A stretch of 16,019 nucleotides of DNA from CAZMCH01 sp964564735 (GCA_964564735.1 CAZMCH010000094.1:1-16019), one strand, 5' to 3'. Counted from the stretch's first letter, positions 1-7,650 are shown. Notes: a model not told the origin generated them from the sequence alone. Translations and numbers: made by a program.

Positions 1-37
1 GACTGGATAACACGTATAGAAACTATGTAATAGTAAC

Positions 38-522
38 TCACTCAAAAAATCCAATGTCCATTTTGATCTCTATTCGCCAGCAGATATGTCCCAACTCTCG
101 CATCTGTTCTCCATCAAGACTTTCATCTGTGCATAAAACCCAGAAATCCTCTTGTCTATCTGACTTTACATAAATCTCCTATCATGAACGTCAACCTTAC
201 ACTTTCCATTATGACGTGCTTTATTATATATTGTCATAAAATACTTACGCAAACTTCTGGGTATAGTGGAATCAGAGACCGCAACCTTGTGTACAACCTT
301 TTTGCTTCTACCAATGAATCTTTTCGCTTGATCTATTCTCATGAATTGTTCTAGTTGTAGAAAAGAGCGTTTCTTAAATAGCACCAAAATTAACAGGCTG
401 AGGAAGATGACAGAAGGAGATATTTGTGGTGATATTCTATCATCTTTCACCTTGCTTTTGACGTCAAACATGGAGTATGATGTATTAGCGAATGAGAGGA
501 ATTTATCCAAAAGATTTTCCAT
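38..522 (-). pseudogene. Decayed, internally deleted DDE-type transposase
   Basis: The minus strand carries two pieces of one transposase in different frames. The first, starting near 522 behind a GGAG ribosome binding site, gives about 118 residues with a hydrophobic stretch (ISPSVIFLSLLILVLF) and a segment FLQLEQFMR...SDSTIPRSLRKY, as seen at the N-terminus of IS4/IS1634/ISNCY-like transposases; it stops with TAA at 166-168. A second frame from about 175 down to a TGA at 38-40 encodes EDFWVLCTDESL...ELGHICWRIE, which resembles the C-terminal part of such enzymes, where a W-x-IE motif carries the last catalytic Glu. The catalytic middle is missing, so the gene is dead by internal deletion plus frameshift. 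Alternative starts at 528 and 534 exist. The exact IS family is not resolved. Element ends are not visible; the contig starts inside or just beyond it. Confidence 0.6.
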
Positions 523-534
523 TCTCATCTCCAA

Positions 535-716
535 TATGACAAACTATCATAGTTATCCACTTGGGTAACAAGGGCAAGTATTCACAAACCCTTGATATTA
601 TTGACTTTGTCAGTAAGAGAAAAAGAGAACTATCAAGGGGATTCACTATATATTCTACCACATTTCTGCCTTCCTGATAATCTAATTGAGGAATTTCTGA
701 ATTGTCTAGGAAGTAT
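535..716. other. Non-coding stretch between transposase remnant and promoter
   Basis: I see no convincing gene here. The stretch holds a 9-bp perfect inverted repeat (CCCTTGATA at 589-597 and TATCAAGGG at 631-639) around a 33-nt loop that itself contains the small palindrome TGACTTTGTCA. It is probably the outer end of the decayed insertion sequence plus the upstream region of the next operon. Confidence 0.4.
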
Positions 717-746
717 TTGATAACAAAGCTGTATATGTGTTATAAT
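717..746 (+). promoter_or_regulatory. Sigma70-like promoter for the 782-4650 gene group
   Basis: A -35-like TTGATA at 717-722 is followed after 18 nt by a consensus -10 TATAAT at 741-746. Transcription would begin near 753 and leave a leader of about 30 nt. A GAGGA ribosome binding site at 771-775 lies 6 nt before the ATG at 782. This is a motif match only. Confidence 0.6.
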
Positions 747-781
747 AAATTTCTAAAAGTTTTTTAAGACGAGGAAAAAAT

Positions 782-1573
782 ATGAGTTTATTTAAAGATA
801 ATCTTGATGAGATAGAAGGACTAAGCCAAAGGGGGCAAACTCTTAGCATAGTCGATCTTATAAACGCCAAGACAATTGATGTTGATATGTCCGCTTTTTG
901 TCTTTATGCAGTATCAAACGGGGCATCATTTCTGACATCAGCACGCCCCGGAAACGCAGGTAAAACTACTCTTATGGCATGTTTGTTAACCTTTTTACCT
1001 TCTGATGCTCGTATAGTCTCAACAGGCAATCCATCTGTTATTAATCTAATACAAGACTCCGCAAGAGGTCAAAAGCTATGTGTCCTCAGTCATGAAATAG
1101 GCTCAGGACATTGGTTTGGATATATATGGGGAAAATATGTAGGGCAGTTTTTTAATTTAATGAACAAAGGACATCAAATCGCATCCTGTATCCATGCGGA
1201 TACTTTGCCAGAAATGCACGATATACTTGTATCCAAAGAATTAGCGGTAAATGAAAAAGATTTTGCAAGGCTTGAACTCATATTATTTATGAAATTAATA
1301 CGAGAATCCTATGGATATAAAAGACGAGTTTCAGCAATCTATGAAAGGGATTACGAAACAGGCAGACACCATCTTTTATACTCTTGGGACGAAAATTCAG
1401 ATACATTTATTAAGCATAATGATTCTACTTTACTTAGAGAAATGGCAAAAGTAAAATCTATTCAACAGGTATCAGATGAGATTCAAGAAAATAAGTCTTT
1501 TATCGAGAGTCTTGTAAAATCTGGAATAACAGATTTTCGCGATGTTAGAAAAATGGTTTTGGGGAGGAAGTAA
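782..1573 (+). CDS. VirB11/GspE-like P-loop secretion ATPase domain protein
   Basis: A 263-residue P-loop ATPase. Residues 54-63 (ARPGNAGKTT) form a divergent Walker A: Gly-Lys-Thr is present, but Arg55 stands where the consensus expects Gly or Ala. A hydrophobic strand ending in Glu105 (KLCVLSHE) fits the Walker B position. The segment GHQIASCIHAD (130-140) matches the GH...T.HA histidine box of type II/IV secretion ATPases (VirB11, CpaF, GspE), and RRVSAIYE after it matches their C-terminal core. The family normally has an N-terminal domain of 100 or more residues, here reduced to about 45. No pilus or secretion-channel genes are nearby; the next gene starts 3 nt downstream and encodes an exported protein. 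The start is supported by GAGGA at 771-775. It could be an ATPase of a minimal export or motility system or a repurposed solitary ATPase; the substrate is unknown. Confidence 0.65.
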   Translation: MSLFKDNLDEIEGLSQRGQTLSIVDLINAKTIDVDMSAFCLYAVSNGASFLTSARPGNAGKTTLMACLLTFLPSDARIVSTGNPSVINLIQDSARGQKLCVLSHEIGSGHWFGYIWGKYVGQFFNLMNKGHQIASCIHADTLPEMHDILVSKELAVNEKDFARLELILFMKLIRESYGYKRRVSAIYERDYETGRHHLLYSWDENSDTFIKHNDSTLLREMAKVKSIQQVSDEIQENKSFIESLVKSGITDFRDVRKMVLGRK

Positions 1574-1576
1574 TCC

Positions 1577-3418
1577 ATGCGATATAAAATGCTATTATTT
1601 TCAATAATTATCGCTTTATTAATGTCCATAAACATAAATGCCAAAGTGCCTGATTGGGTAAAGAATTTTGATAGTAGCCAAAAATATCCATCTAAATCCT
1701 ATCTAACAGGCTTCGGAGTCGCAACTGGTGATATTGCAGAAGCGACAGTCATTGCCCAAGAGATCGCAAGGGGCGAAATCTCAAGGACAATAGTTGTCAG
1801 TATCAATAGTATGCTAACAGCGGTTAAAGAAGAAAAAAACGAGCAATATTCACAAGAATTTAGTTCAATAACGCAAAGTTCATCATCATTACAAGATATA
1901 AAAGGTCTTAATATTGAAAAATTTGTTGAAAGTGAGAAAAATCAATCAACGGTATATGCACTTGCCTATGTTAGTCGTGCAGACTTAAAAAAGCTATATA
2001 CAAAAGAAAAACAAGACTTAATAAAACAAATTAATACTATAATCACCGATGCGCAATCTTACGAAAACACTTCAGAAGTTATGGATGCAGTAACCAAATA
2101 TCTCAGCTTATATCCTCTTTATGAAAGGTTAAAAGAGGCAGAAACAGTGCTTGTTGTTATAGGCGGGTCAAGTATAGAAGATGCTTTTAACGAACTTGAT
2201 AAAGAAATCGGAGTTAGTAGTAATGCACCGATTATGACCCAAACAGAAGTTGCAATCAAAGTAGATCGTCTGCTTTCTGAATCAATAAACTCACTAACAG
2301 ATATAGCAAGGTCTGTCGTTCTAAGGCTTGCCAAACAGATCAGCACTCCCACAGAAAAAATGCTGATAGTTCCATTAACCTATCAAGATACAAAGATGGG
2401 AAGCTCATTTTCACGACAATTTAGAGCAGAAATAGAAAACCAGTTTATACAGATAGCAAATTGGAAAATAGCAGAACAACTGCAATCTTTTAATCCAAAG
2501 TCATCACAAATCATGCGTGATATGATAAAAGATTCGGGTGCAAATTTGATTTTTTCTGGAACATACTGGGAACAAGATAACGAAGTCAAGCTGATGGTAA
2601 ATATAAGAGATATAGACAGTGGAAAAGTTCTTGCGGGAACAGATTTATCCTTTGATTCTGGAATATTACCAAGTAATATCGAATTAAAACCCGAAAATTA
2701 TGAATCTGCCCTTACTGCTCAAGGGGCTTTTAGTCAAGGCGAAATTGTTAGCAGTCAGTTGCGTGTAGAAGCATGGACAAATAAGGGAAATGATAACGTA
2801 ATGTATTCCGCAGGCGAAACAATGAAATTGTTTGTTCGTGTAAATCGGGAGGCATATCTAAGGTTTTTGTATGTCCTTGCAGATGGTCGATGGACATTAC
2901 TTTATGACGATTATTATATCGATAGATCAAAGGCTAATCAGGCAGTTGAGTTACCTATTGAATTTGAGTGCGCTCCACCCTTTGGTGCAGAAATGCTGGT
3001 TGTGATTGCAAGAACAGAAAAATTTAATCAAACAGAAACAATAGAAGAAGATGGCTATTATTTTATCAATAAAGAACCAACTCTCCCGCAGGTAAAAGCA
3101 AGAAGCCTTGCATCGTTAATACGAAATGAAAGGGGAATGAAACCGAAAAAACAATCAGTTCTAGCCACATTGAACCAGAAAATTTTAAATGAATTTGAGC
3201 GCAATGAAATAACCGATTTAATTAGACAGGAATTTGATAGTAATGGCATTTCGCTTTCTCAGAATTCGAATATTTCAATGACTGATGAAGGTATAGAATG
3301 GCTGATAAATGATATAGGAAATCAGCAAACATATCTGATAAAACTTGAAGATCAAAAACTAAATGTCTATAGAATACAGCAATCAGAAACAAAACTAATT
3401 ATAACTACAATGGAGTAA
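1577..3418 (+). CDS. Exported LPP20/CsgG-like protein with C-terminal DUF4384 domain
   Basis: A 613-residue envelope protein. Residues 1-22 form a signal peptide (basic start, LLFSIIIALLM core, cleavage likely after NINA), with no lipobox Cys, so it is probably periplasmic. Residues 23-150 (VPDWVKNF...SYLTGFGVA) resemble the LPP20/LpoB-type lipoprotein domain. Residues about 255-365 (MLIVPLTYQDT...GANLIFSGTYWEQ...VNIRDIDSGKVL) resemble CsgG/TolB-N-like folds that handle outer-membrane assembly. Residues about 393-480 (Y-SAGETMKLFVRVNREAYLRFLYVLADG) match DUF4384, often found in surface or caspase-associated proteins. The start sits 3 nt after the ATPase stop, with a GGGGAGGAAG ribosome binding site overlapping that stop, so the two are translationally linked. 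Its role beside an ATPase is unknown; domain calls are by pattern memory. Confidence 0.65.
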   Translation: MRYKMLLFSIIIALLMSININAKVPDWVKNFDSSQKYPSKSYLTGFGVATGDIAEATVIAQEIARGEISRTIVVSINSMLTAVKEEKNEQYSQEFSSITQSSSSLQDIKGLNIEKFVESEKNQSTVYALAYVSRADLKKLYTKEKQDLIKQINTIITDAQSYENTSEVMDAVTKYLSLYPLYERLKEAETVLVVIGGSSIEDAFNELDKEIGVSSNAPIMTQTEVAIKVDRLLSESINSLTDIARSVVLRLAKQISTPTEKMLIVPLTYQDTKMGSSFSRQFRAEIENQFIQIANWKIAEQLQSFNPKSSQIMRDMIKDSGANLIFSGTYWEQDNEVKLMVNIRDIDSGKVLAGTDLSFDSGILPSNIELKPENYESALTAQGAFSQGEIVSSQLRVEAWTNKGNDNVMYSAGETMKLFVRVNREAYLRFLYVLADGRWTLLYDDYYIDRSKANQAVELPIEFECAPPFGAEMLVVIARTEKFNQTETIEEDGYYFINKEPTLPQVKARSLASLIRNERGMKPKKQSVLATLNQKILNEFERNEITDLIRQEFDSNGISLSQNSNISMTDEGIEWLINDIGNQQTYLIKLEDQKLNVYRIQQSETKLIITTME

Positions 3419-3422
3419 AATA

Positions 3423-4094
3423 TTGATAATAAAAGTTGATTTACATGTTCATACTTCACCATGTTCTCTTGATTCCCTGATAGAGGTTGACGAACTGCTG
3501 GAGACATGTGACTATAAATGTATTGATTGTGTAGCAATAACAGATCACGATGAAATAGAATGTGCCGTTAGATTACATGAGCAAGAGCCAGAACGAATAA
3601 TAATCGGTGAAGAGATACATACCACAGATGGTGAAATAATAGGTTTATTTCTCAAAGACAGAATAGAGTCAGGGCTTTCTCCAAACGATACTGTGGACAA
3701 GATAAAAGAGCAAAACGGGCTTGTTTATATACCACATCCTTTTGATAATATGAGGGCTTCTGTTCTCAAAAAAAAATCCCTCATGGAAGTATTGCCCAAA
3801 GTTGACATAATAGAGGTTTATAACAGCAGAAACGTTTTTCATTGGAGTAATTATCGCGCATTACATTTTGCACAAGAAAATAAGATAATTGAAGGTGTTG
3901 GCAGTGATGCCCATAGCAATTTTGAGGTAGGACAAGCTTATGTAATGATAGAAGAATTTACTTCTTCGAAAGACTTTTTGGAAAATCTTTCAAAAGCTGA
4001 ATACAAAACACATAAGACACCGGCAATGTTTAATTTGGTAAATAAAATATATAAGATGGCTCGATCAGCAAAGAGAAAACTCATTATTCATTAA
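3423..4094 (+). CDS. PHP-domain metal-dependent phosphoesterase
   Basis: A 223-residue PHP-family hydrolase. Expected metal ligands are all visible: His8 and His10 in DLHVHTS, Asp41-His42 in AITDHDE, Glu63/Glu64 with His66 in GEEIHT, His105 in IPHPFD and Asp162-x-His164 in GSDAHS. PHP proteins are polymerase-associated phosphoesterases or nucleotide/RNA 5'-phosphatases of the YciV/RNase AM type; this short standalone version probably acts in the cytoplasm on a small phosphorylated substrate. The start is a TTG, supported by GGAG at 3412-3415 within the end of the upstream gene; no ATG precedes the conserved DLHVH motif. It begins 4 nt after the preceding stop and is 10 nt from the next gene, so it is co-transcribed. 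The precise substrate cannot be told. Confidence 0.8.
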   Translation: MIIKVDLHVHTSPCSLDSLIEVDELLETCDYKCIDCVAITDHDEIECAVRLHEQEPERIIIGEEIHTTDGEIIGLFLKDRIESGLSPNDTVDKIKEQNGLVYIPHPFDNMRASVLKKKSLMEVLPKVDIIEVYNSRNVFHWSNYRALHFAQENKIIEGVGSDAHSNFEVGQAYVMIEEFTSSKDFLENLSKAEYKTHKTPAMFNLVNKIYKMARSAKRKLIIH

Positions 4095-4104
4095 GAGGGT
4101 ATAT

Positions 4105-4650
4105 ATGTCTGATTTTGGTATTTTTAGGATGAATAAAGAAGATATAGAGGGCGTGTTAGAAATAGAAAAAGAATCTTTTAGCTCCCCATGGAGTAAGTGG
4201 ATTTTTGAAAGTGAATTATCAAATAAAGATAGGTCATATTTTTTTGTGGCAAAAAGTGATAATGAAATACTCGGTTATGTAGGTTTTTGGCTTGTATTTG
4301 ATGAAGCCCATATTGTTAATATAGCTGTTCGCAAAGGTTTTCGCAGATCAGGCATAGGGACATTACTTCTTGCATCTGCTTTAATTATTGCAGATAGAAT
4401 GGGAGCAGAAAAAGCCACCCTCGAGGTAAGAATATCAAACATTTCTGCTCAAAAGCTTTATGAGAAGTTTGGTTTTGAAATAATTTCCATAAGAAAAAAG
4501 TTTTATACAGATACTAATGAAGATGCTTATATCATGTGGATATATAAACTTAGCGACAAATTAGACGAAATAAGAAAACTAGGACAGAACGCCCAAAATA
4601 AACTGAAGATCAGACATGAGTTCGGACATTGCCTAAGAGTATTCTCATGA
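4105..4650 (+). CDS. rimI: Ribosomal-protein S18 alanine N-acetyltransferase RimI, C-terminus extended into an IS
   Basis: A GNAT acetyltransferase that in the family transfers acetyl from acetyl-CoA to the N-terminal Ala of ribosomal protein S18. Visible marks are SFSSPWS near the N-terminus (25-30), HIVNIAVRKGFRRSGIG (69-85, acetyl-CoA-binding R/Q-xx-GxG), LEVRISN (106-112) with Glu107, and LYEKFGF with Tyr119 followed by FYTDTNEDAYIMW, a run typical of RimI. The family usually ends near residue 150. Here the frame continues to 181, and codons 167-181 (LKIRHEFGHCLRVFS) lie inside the left terminal inverted repeat of the IS remnant at 4603-5098, so the original stop was lost to the insertion. 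The catalytic domain is complete, so activity may be retained. Confidence 0.8.
   Translation: MSDFGIFRMNKEDIEGVLEIEKESFSSPWSKWIFESELSNKDRSYFFVAKSDNEILGYVGFWLVFDEAHIVNIAVRKGFRRSGIGTLLLASALIIADRMGAEKATLEVRISNISAQKLYEKFGFEIISIRKKFYTDTNEDAYIMWIYKLSDKLDEIRKLGQNAQNKLKIRHEFGHCLRVFS
4603..4628 (+). repeat. Left terminal inverted repeat of IS remnant
   Basis: This 26-bp sequence matches the reverse complement of 5073-5098 at 23 of 26 positions, the outer 15 perfectly. It holds the transposase TGA stop (minus strand, 4610-4612) and, on the + strand, codons 167-175 of the acetyltransferase. Confidence 0.85.
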
Positions 4651-5013
4651 AAAGCAGATACATATTATCCATTATTTCTGCAAGAACCTTTCTACTCAGT
4701 TGTATCTTCTGCTTAATAAGTATAAATAGTCCTGAACATTGACGCCACTTTCTGCCTTCATATATAAGGTTGCGAACTCCTTCTCCCAAAAGTAGAGATA
4801 TACGCTCTCCCGTTTCATTAACTATCTTGAGTTTATTTCCTGCTCTCTGTCTGATGACAAAATCGATACCTTTTTGTTTGATATATCAGAGATTCTTGGA
4901 GACTTTGAATCAAGGATTCCTTTTATGATAGATGCCACTTTGTCGTTATCTTTATCAAAGCATTGACTTGTAAATCTTTTGATGTTATATAATGTAATGA
5001 CATTCTTGTTCAT
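4610..5013 (-). pseudogene. Transposase remnant of the 4603-5098 IS, frameshifted and deleted
   Basis: The start at 5013 has an AGGAGGG ribosome binding site at 5021-5027. The first frame gives about 45 credible residues (MNKNVITLYNIKRF...SKSPRISDIS), like the N-terminus of IS4/IS701-type transposases, before leaving register near 4880. A second frame then runs without stops for about 87 residues to the TGA at 4610-4612: GIDFVIRQRAGNKL resembles the family's 'dFIiR.r' strand and LGEGVRNLIYEGRKWRQC continues in the same style. The catalytic core between the two pieces is mostly missing. Family assignment is tentative; that this is a broken transposase is well supported by the terminal repeats. 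Confidence 0.7.
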
Positions 5014-5019
5014 GACTAT

Positions 5020-5067
5020 ACCCTCCTATGATTTTTTCTATAATTTAATATTTTATCATAGGAGGGT
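5020..5067 (-). promoter_or_regulatory. Hairpin sequestering the transposase ribosome binding site
   Basis: ACCCTCCTATGAT (5020-5032) and ATCATAGGAGGGT (5055-5067) form a perfect 13-bp stem with a 22-nt AT-rich loop. On the minus-strand transcript the second arm contains the AGGAGGG that precedes the transposase ATG at 5013. Read-through RNA entering from outside the element would fold and hide this site, while a transcript begun inside the loop or second arm would not; IS10, IS50 and IS200 use this kind of control. The functional reading is inference from the fold. Confidence 0.6.
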
Positions 5068-5072
5068 TTATT

Positions 5073-5098
5073 TGTCTAAACTTATGTCTGATCTTCAG
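5073..5098 (-). repeat. Right terminal inverted repeat of IS remnant
   Basis: Its reverse complement matches 4603-4628 at 23 of 26 positions. It marks the 5' end of the element relative to its transposase and ends 10 bp before the -35 box of the next operon. Confidence 0.85.
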
Positions 5099-5107
5099 AT
5101 TTAGTTA

Positions 5108-5136
5108 TTGACATTGCCATATATGAGTCGTATGAT
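5108..5136 (+). promoter_or_regulatory. Near-consensus sigma70 promoter for the methyltransferase operon
   Basis: A perfect -35 TTGACA (5108-5113) and a -10 TATGAT (5131-5136) are separated by the ideal 17 bp. Transcription would start near 5143, giving a leader of about 60 nt before the ATG at 5205, which has AAAGGA at 5191-5196. The leader is too short for a cobalamin riboswitch and shows no attenuator. It sits just outside the IS remnant. Confidence 0.7.
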
Positions 5137-5204
5137 CATTTTATTGCTTTATTTGATAAGATAGTATTTTATTAATATATATTTAAGATGAAAGGACTGC
5201 GATT

Positions 5205-6212
5205 ATGATTCCGAGAGAGATTGTAAAAAAAGCAATTGAATTTGATTATCCTGAACGTTTGCCCATAAATGGATATGGCTCAATTAGCGATGTAATCGGA
5301 GTTGGTCGAAAAGACATAAAACCACCACAGGCAGAAGATGACCCAACCGTCGATCAATGGCTTTGTAAATGGGTGCATACAAACGAACCAAACATGGGAC
5401 AAGTCAAAGGTCATCCTCTTGATGATCTGTCAAAAATGAAAGATTTTCCTTGGCCTGATGGTAATGATCCAAGACGTTATGAAGATATGCCACGTCAGTT
5501 AGCAGAAATTGAGGCTGATCCAAATCGAAAAGACAAATTTACCGTTACAGGAATCTTTATGATACTTTGGGAACGTATGCACAGCCTTCATGGGTTCGAA
5601 AACTGTATGATTGATATGGTTGATGACACACCTGAGATCAATGAACTTGCTGATCGTATAATACAATACGATATTGAGGTTGTTCGTAATACTTATCGTG
5701 TATGTGGTGATAAGATTCAAGCAATAAATTTCTCTGAAGACTGGGGAACTGAAAACGATTTAATGATCTCTCCAAGTCTTTTCAAAAGTTTTTTCATGCC
5801 CCGTTATAAAAGGCTGTTTGATGTTATTCATGAATGTGGATATTATGTCTGGATGCACTCCTGCGGAAGAATTAATAAGGCATTACCCGGGTTGATAGAA
5901 GTTGGATGCGATGTTATCAATATGCAACAGCCAAAAGCCTATGGAATAGAGGAAATTGGGAGGAATTTTGCAGGAAAAATATGCTTTGAAACGCTTTGTG
6001 ATATACAAAAAACATTACCTCCTGGGGATCATGCAGAAATAACAAAAGAAGCAAAAGATTTGCTTTACAATTGGGGGACTCCAAAAGGTGGATTTATACT
6101 TGGTGATTACGGAGATGCGAGAGCTATTGGAACTGCTCCAGAGAATAAGGAATTTATGCTTAATACCTTCATGATTCTTGATCCATACAAAAATGGATGG
6201 AATAATAAATAA
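5205..6212 (+). CDS. UroD/MtaA-family methylcobamide methyltransferase-like protein
   Basis: A 335-residue member of the uroporphyrinogen decarboxylase superfamily, in the branch that transfers methyl groups to or from corrinoid proteins rather than decarboxylating porphyrin. Family marks are YPERLPINGYG near the start, SEDWGTENDLMISPSLFKSFF (177-197), WMHSCGRI with His218-x-Cys220, INMQQPKAYG (238-247) and GGFILGDYGDA near the C-terminus. His-x-Cys is the zinc-binding pair of MtaA/MtbA enzymes; the third Cys that these have later is not in the usual place, where GDYG is found instead, although Cys260 and Cys265 occur nearby. It is first in an operon with an MttB homologue and a corrinoid protein, so it could be either the second methyltransferase or an alternative substrate-specific one. 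Start set by the AAAGGA site. Confidence 0.75.
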   Translation: MIPREIVKKAIEFDYPERLPINGYGSISDVIGVGRKDIKPPQAEDDPTVDQWLCKWVHTNEPNMGQVKGHPLDDLSKMKDFPWPDGNDPRRYEDMPRQLAEIEADPNRKDKFTVTGIFMILWERMHSLHGFENCMIDMVDDTPEINELADRIIQYDIEVVRNTYRVCGDKIQAINFSEDWGTENDLMISPSLFKSFFMPRYKRLFDVIHECGYYVWMHSCGRINKALPGLIEVGCDVINMQQPKAYGIEEIGRNFAGKICFETLCDIQKTLPPGDHAEITKEAKDLLYNWGTPKGGFILGDYGDARAIGTAPENKEFMLNTFMILDPYKNGWNNK

Positions 6213-6222
6213 GGAAATAGAC

Positions 6223-7632
6223 ATGTTTCAATATTCTATTTTGAAAGACAAAGATATACAGCCTCTTGGTGATGCAGTAATCAATGTTTTGGAAAGAGTT
6301 GGCATATTTTGTCAAAACCAAGAGATATTAAAAGCCCTTGAAAAAAATGGTGCAATAGTTGACTATGTAAAAGAAACAGCTACTTTTCCAAAAAAGATGG
6401 TTCGTGAATTAATAGAGCAAATAAGGAAAGAAAATCAGACAAATGAAATATCGAAATCCAAAAGTCTTGGAAATCCACCATTAGCAAGATTTGAGACCCA
6501 AGTTGCTCAATTTATCTATGACTATGGAAACGATCAGAAAAGAAGCGGAAATAAGAAAGATTTTATTGAGCTAATCAAATTAGGTAATGTATTGCATCAA
6601 GAAAGCGTTGGTCATAGCCTTTTACTTACGGATGTTCATCCTATTGTTGAGCCATTAGAATCCGCTTTATTACTTGCTGAATATACAGACAATCCAGCTC
6701 CAGCATTTGCTTGGAATGTTCAACAAGCCGAATATTTAATAGAGATGGGTGAAGTAATTGGTATCGAGGATTGGTTCACTTGGGGAGCAATATGTTTTTC
6801 TCATCCATTGCGATTTGACAAAGATGTTGCTGATAGATTTGTGCAGATGGCAAAAAAAGGCTATAGCATAGGCTTAACAGCGATGCCAGTTGCAGGTGTT
6901 ACAACACCGATAACAATCGCTGGTTTTATTGCTGTTGCGGGTGCTGAAATTGTTGCTACATGGCTTGCAGGTAGGGCTTTAAACTCTCAAGTTCCTCTTG
7001 GTGGCTCTATATGGGGCGGTTCTATGGATATGAAAACAGGCGAAGTCAGCTATAGCGCAAATGATGCGATGATGTATTCATTTGCATTATCAGAATTTCT
7101 GCGAAAATGGGCAGGCATATTTGTTGGGGTTGGTGGAGGGGAATATTGTGATGCAAAGAAACCCGGGTATTATGCTGTTATGGAAAAAGCGTATAAAGCA
7201 ATGACAATTGCCGCATTTACAGGAGAACACCCATCTATTGGTCAAGGTATGTTAGAAGATGGCAAAACGCTATGTCCAGTTCAATTATTATTAGAGCGAG
7301 AATTTGGTATTGGTATTCAGTTTTTGGGTAGGATAGCAGAAATCACAGAAGAAACAATATCTTTTGAAAGTATACTTGATGTAGGATTCGGTTTTGATAA
7401 AAGTTATCTTAATACAGAAATGACCATGCTTTGTTTTGATGAAAACTTGTGGTGTCCAAAAATCATGGATAGGTCTGGTTGGAATGGTGCAGAAATGGAT
7501 AAGCAAGTTTTACAAAAACTTCAAAATAAAGTCAAGGAACTTATAACAAGCTATCAAAAGCCCAATATTGATCCTGATAAACTGGCAAGGATGAAAGGAA
7601 TTATTAAGAAAGCACAAGAAAAACTTATATAA
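6223..7632 (+). CDS. MttB-family (trimethylamine/betaine-type) corrinoid methyltransferase, no pyrrolysine
   Basis: A 469-residue MttB-superfamily enzyme. In the family these move a methyl group from a quaternary or tertiary amine to the Co(I) of a partner corrinoid protein. Signatures are LTAMPVAGVTTPITIAGF, then LGGSIWGGSMDMKTG, then GVGGGEYCDAKKPGYYAVMEKA, matching the core of MttB. Archaeal MttB carries pyrrolysine (UAG) in this last motif; here the frame has no in-frame stop and, by a from-memory alignment, the position is occupied by Tyr308 (codon 7144-7146) or the adjacent Glu. It is thus a non-Pyl homologue like the glycine betaine methyltransferase MtgB. The ATG at 6223 is chosen over the upstream one at 6178 because it follows AAGGA at 6211-6215 and avoids overlap with the previous gene. 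The natural substrate is unknown. Confidence 0.85.
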   Translation: MFQYSILKDKDIQPLGDAVINVLERVGIFCQNQEILKALEKNGAIVDYVKETATFPKKMVRELIEQIRKENQTNEISKSKSLGNPPLARFETQVAQFIYDYGNDQKRSGNKKDFIELIKLGNVLHQESVGHSLLLTDVHPIVEPLESALLLAEYTDNPAPAFAWNVQQAEYLIEMGEVIGIEDWFTWGAICFSHPLRFDKDVADRFVQMAKKGYSIGLTAMPVAGVTTPITIAGFIAVAGAEIVATWLAGRALNSQVPLGGSIWGGSMDMKTGEVSYSANDAMMYSFALSEFLRKWAGIFVGVGGGEYCDAKKPGYYAVMEKAYKAMTIAAFTGEHPSIGQGMLEDGKTLCPVQLLLEREFGIGIQFLGRIAEITEETISFESILDVGFGFDKSYLNTEMTMLCFDENLWCPKIMDRSGWNGAEMDKQVLQKLQNKVKELITSYQKPNIDPDKLARMKGIIKKAQEKLI

Positions 7633-7650
7633 TATAAAGGGGGATTAATT

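Larger units (their letters stand above)
4603..5098 (-). mobile_element. Internally deleted insertion sequence (MITE-like) with 26-bp terminal inverted repeats
   Basis: The ends CTGAAGATCAGACAT (4603-4617) and its reverse complement (5084-5098) form a perfect 15-bp inverted repeat that extends to 26 bp with 3 mismatches. Between them lie two out-of-frame pieces of a transposase reading leftwards, an RBS hairpin and nothing else, so this is a short deletion derivative of a larger IS. It inserted into the 3' end of the acetyltransferase gene. No clear target-site duplication is visible; flanks are AT-rich on both sides. It could only move if a full-length relative elsewhere supplied transposase. 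Confidence 0.8.

Noticed and set aside
1..560. Eight-base inverted match TGGATAAC (4-11) and GTTATCCA (552-559) as terminal repeats of the left transposase remnant
   Set aside because: Too short and does not extend outward; chance is likely at this length.
5137..5204. Cobalamin riboswitch ahead of the corrinoid operon
   Set aside because: The leader is only about 60 nt, AT-rich and lacks any B12-box-like sequence.
6178..6222. Earlier ATG at 6178 as MttB start
   Set aside because: It overlaps the preceding gene by 35 nt and lacks a ribosome binding site; 6223 has AAGGA at suitable spacing.
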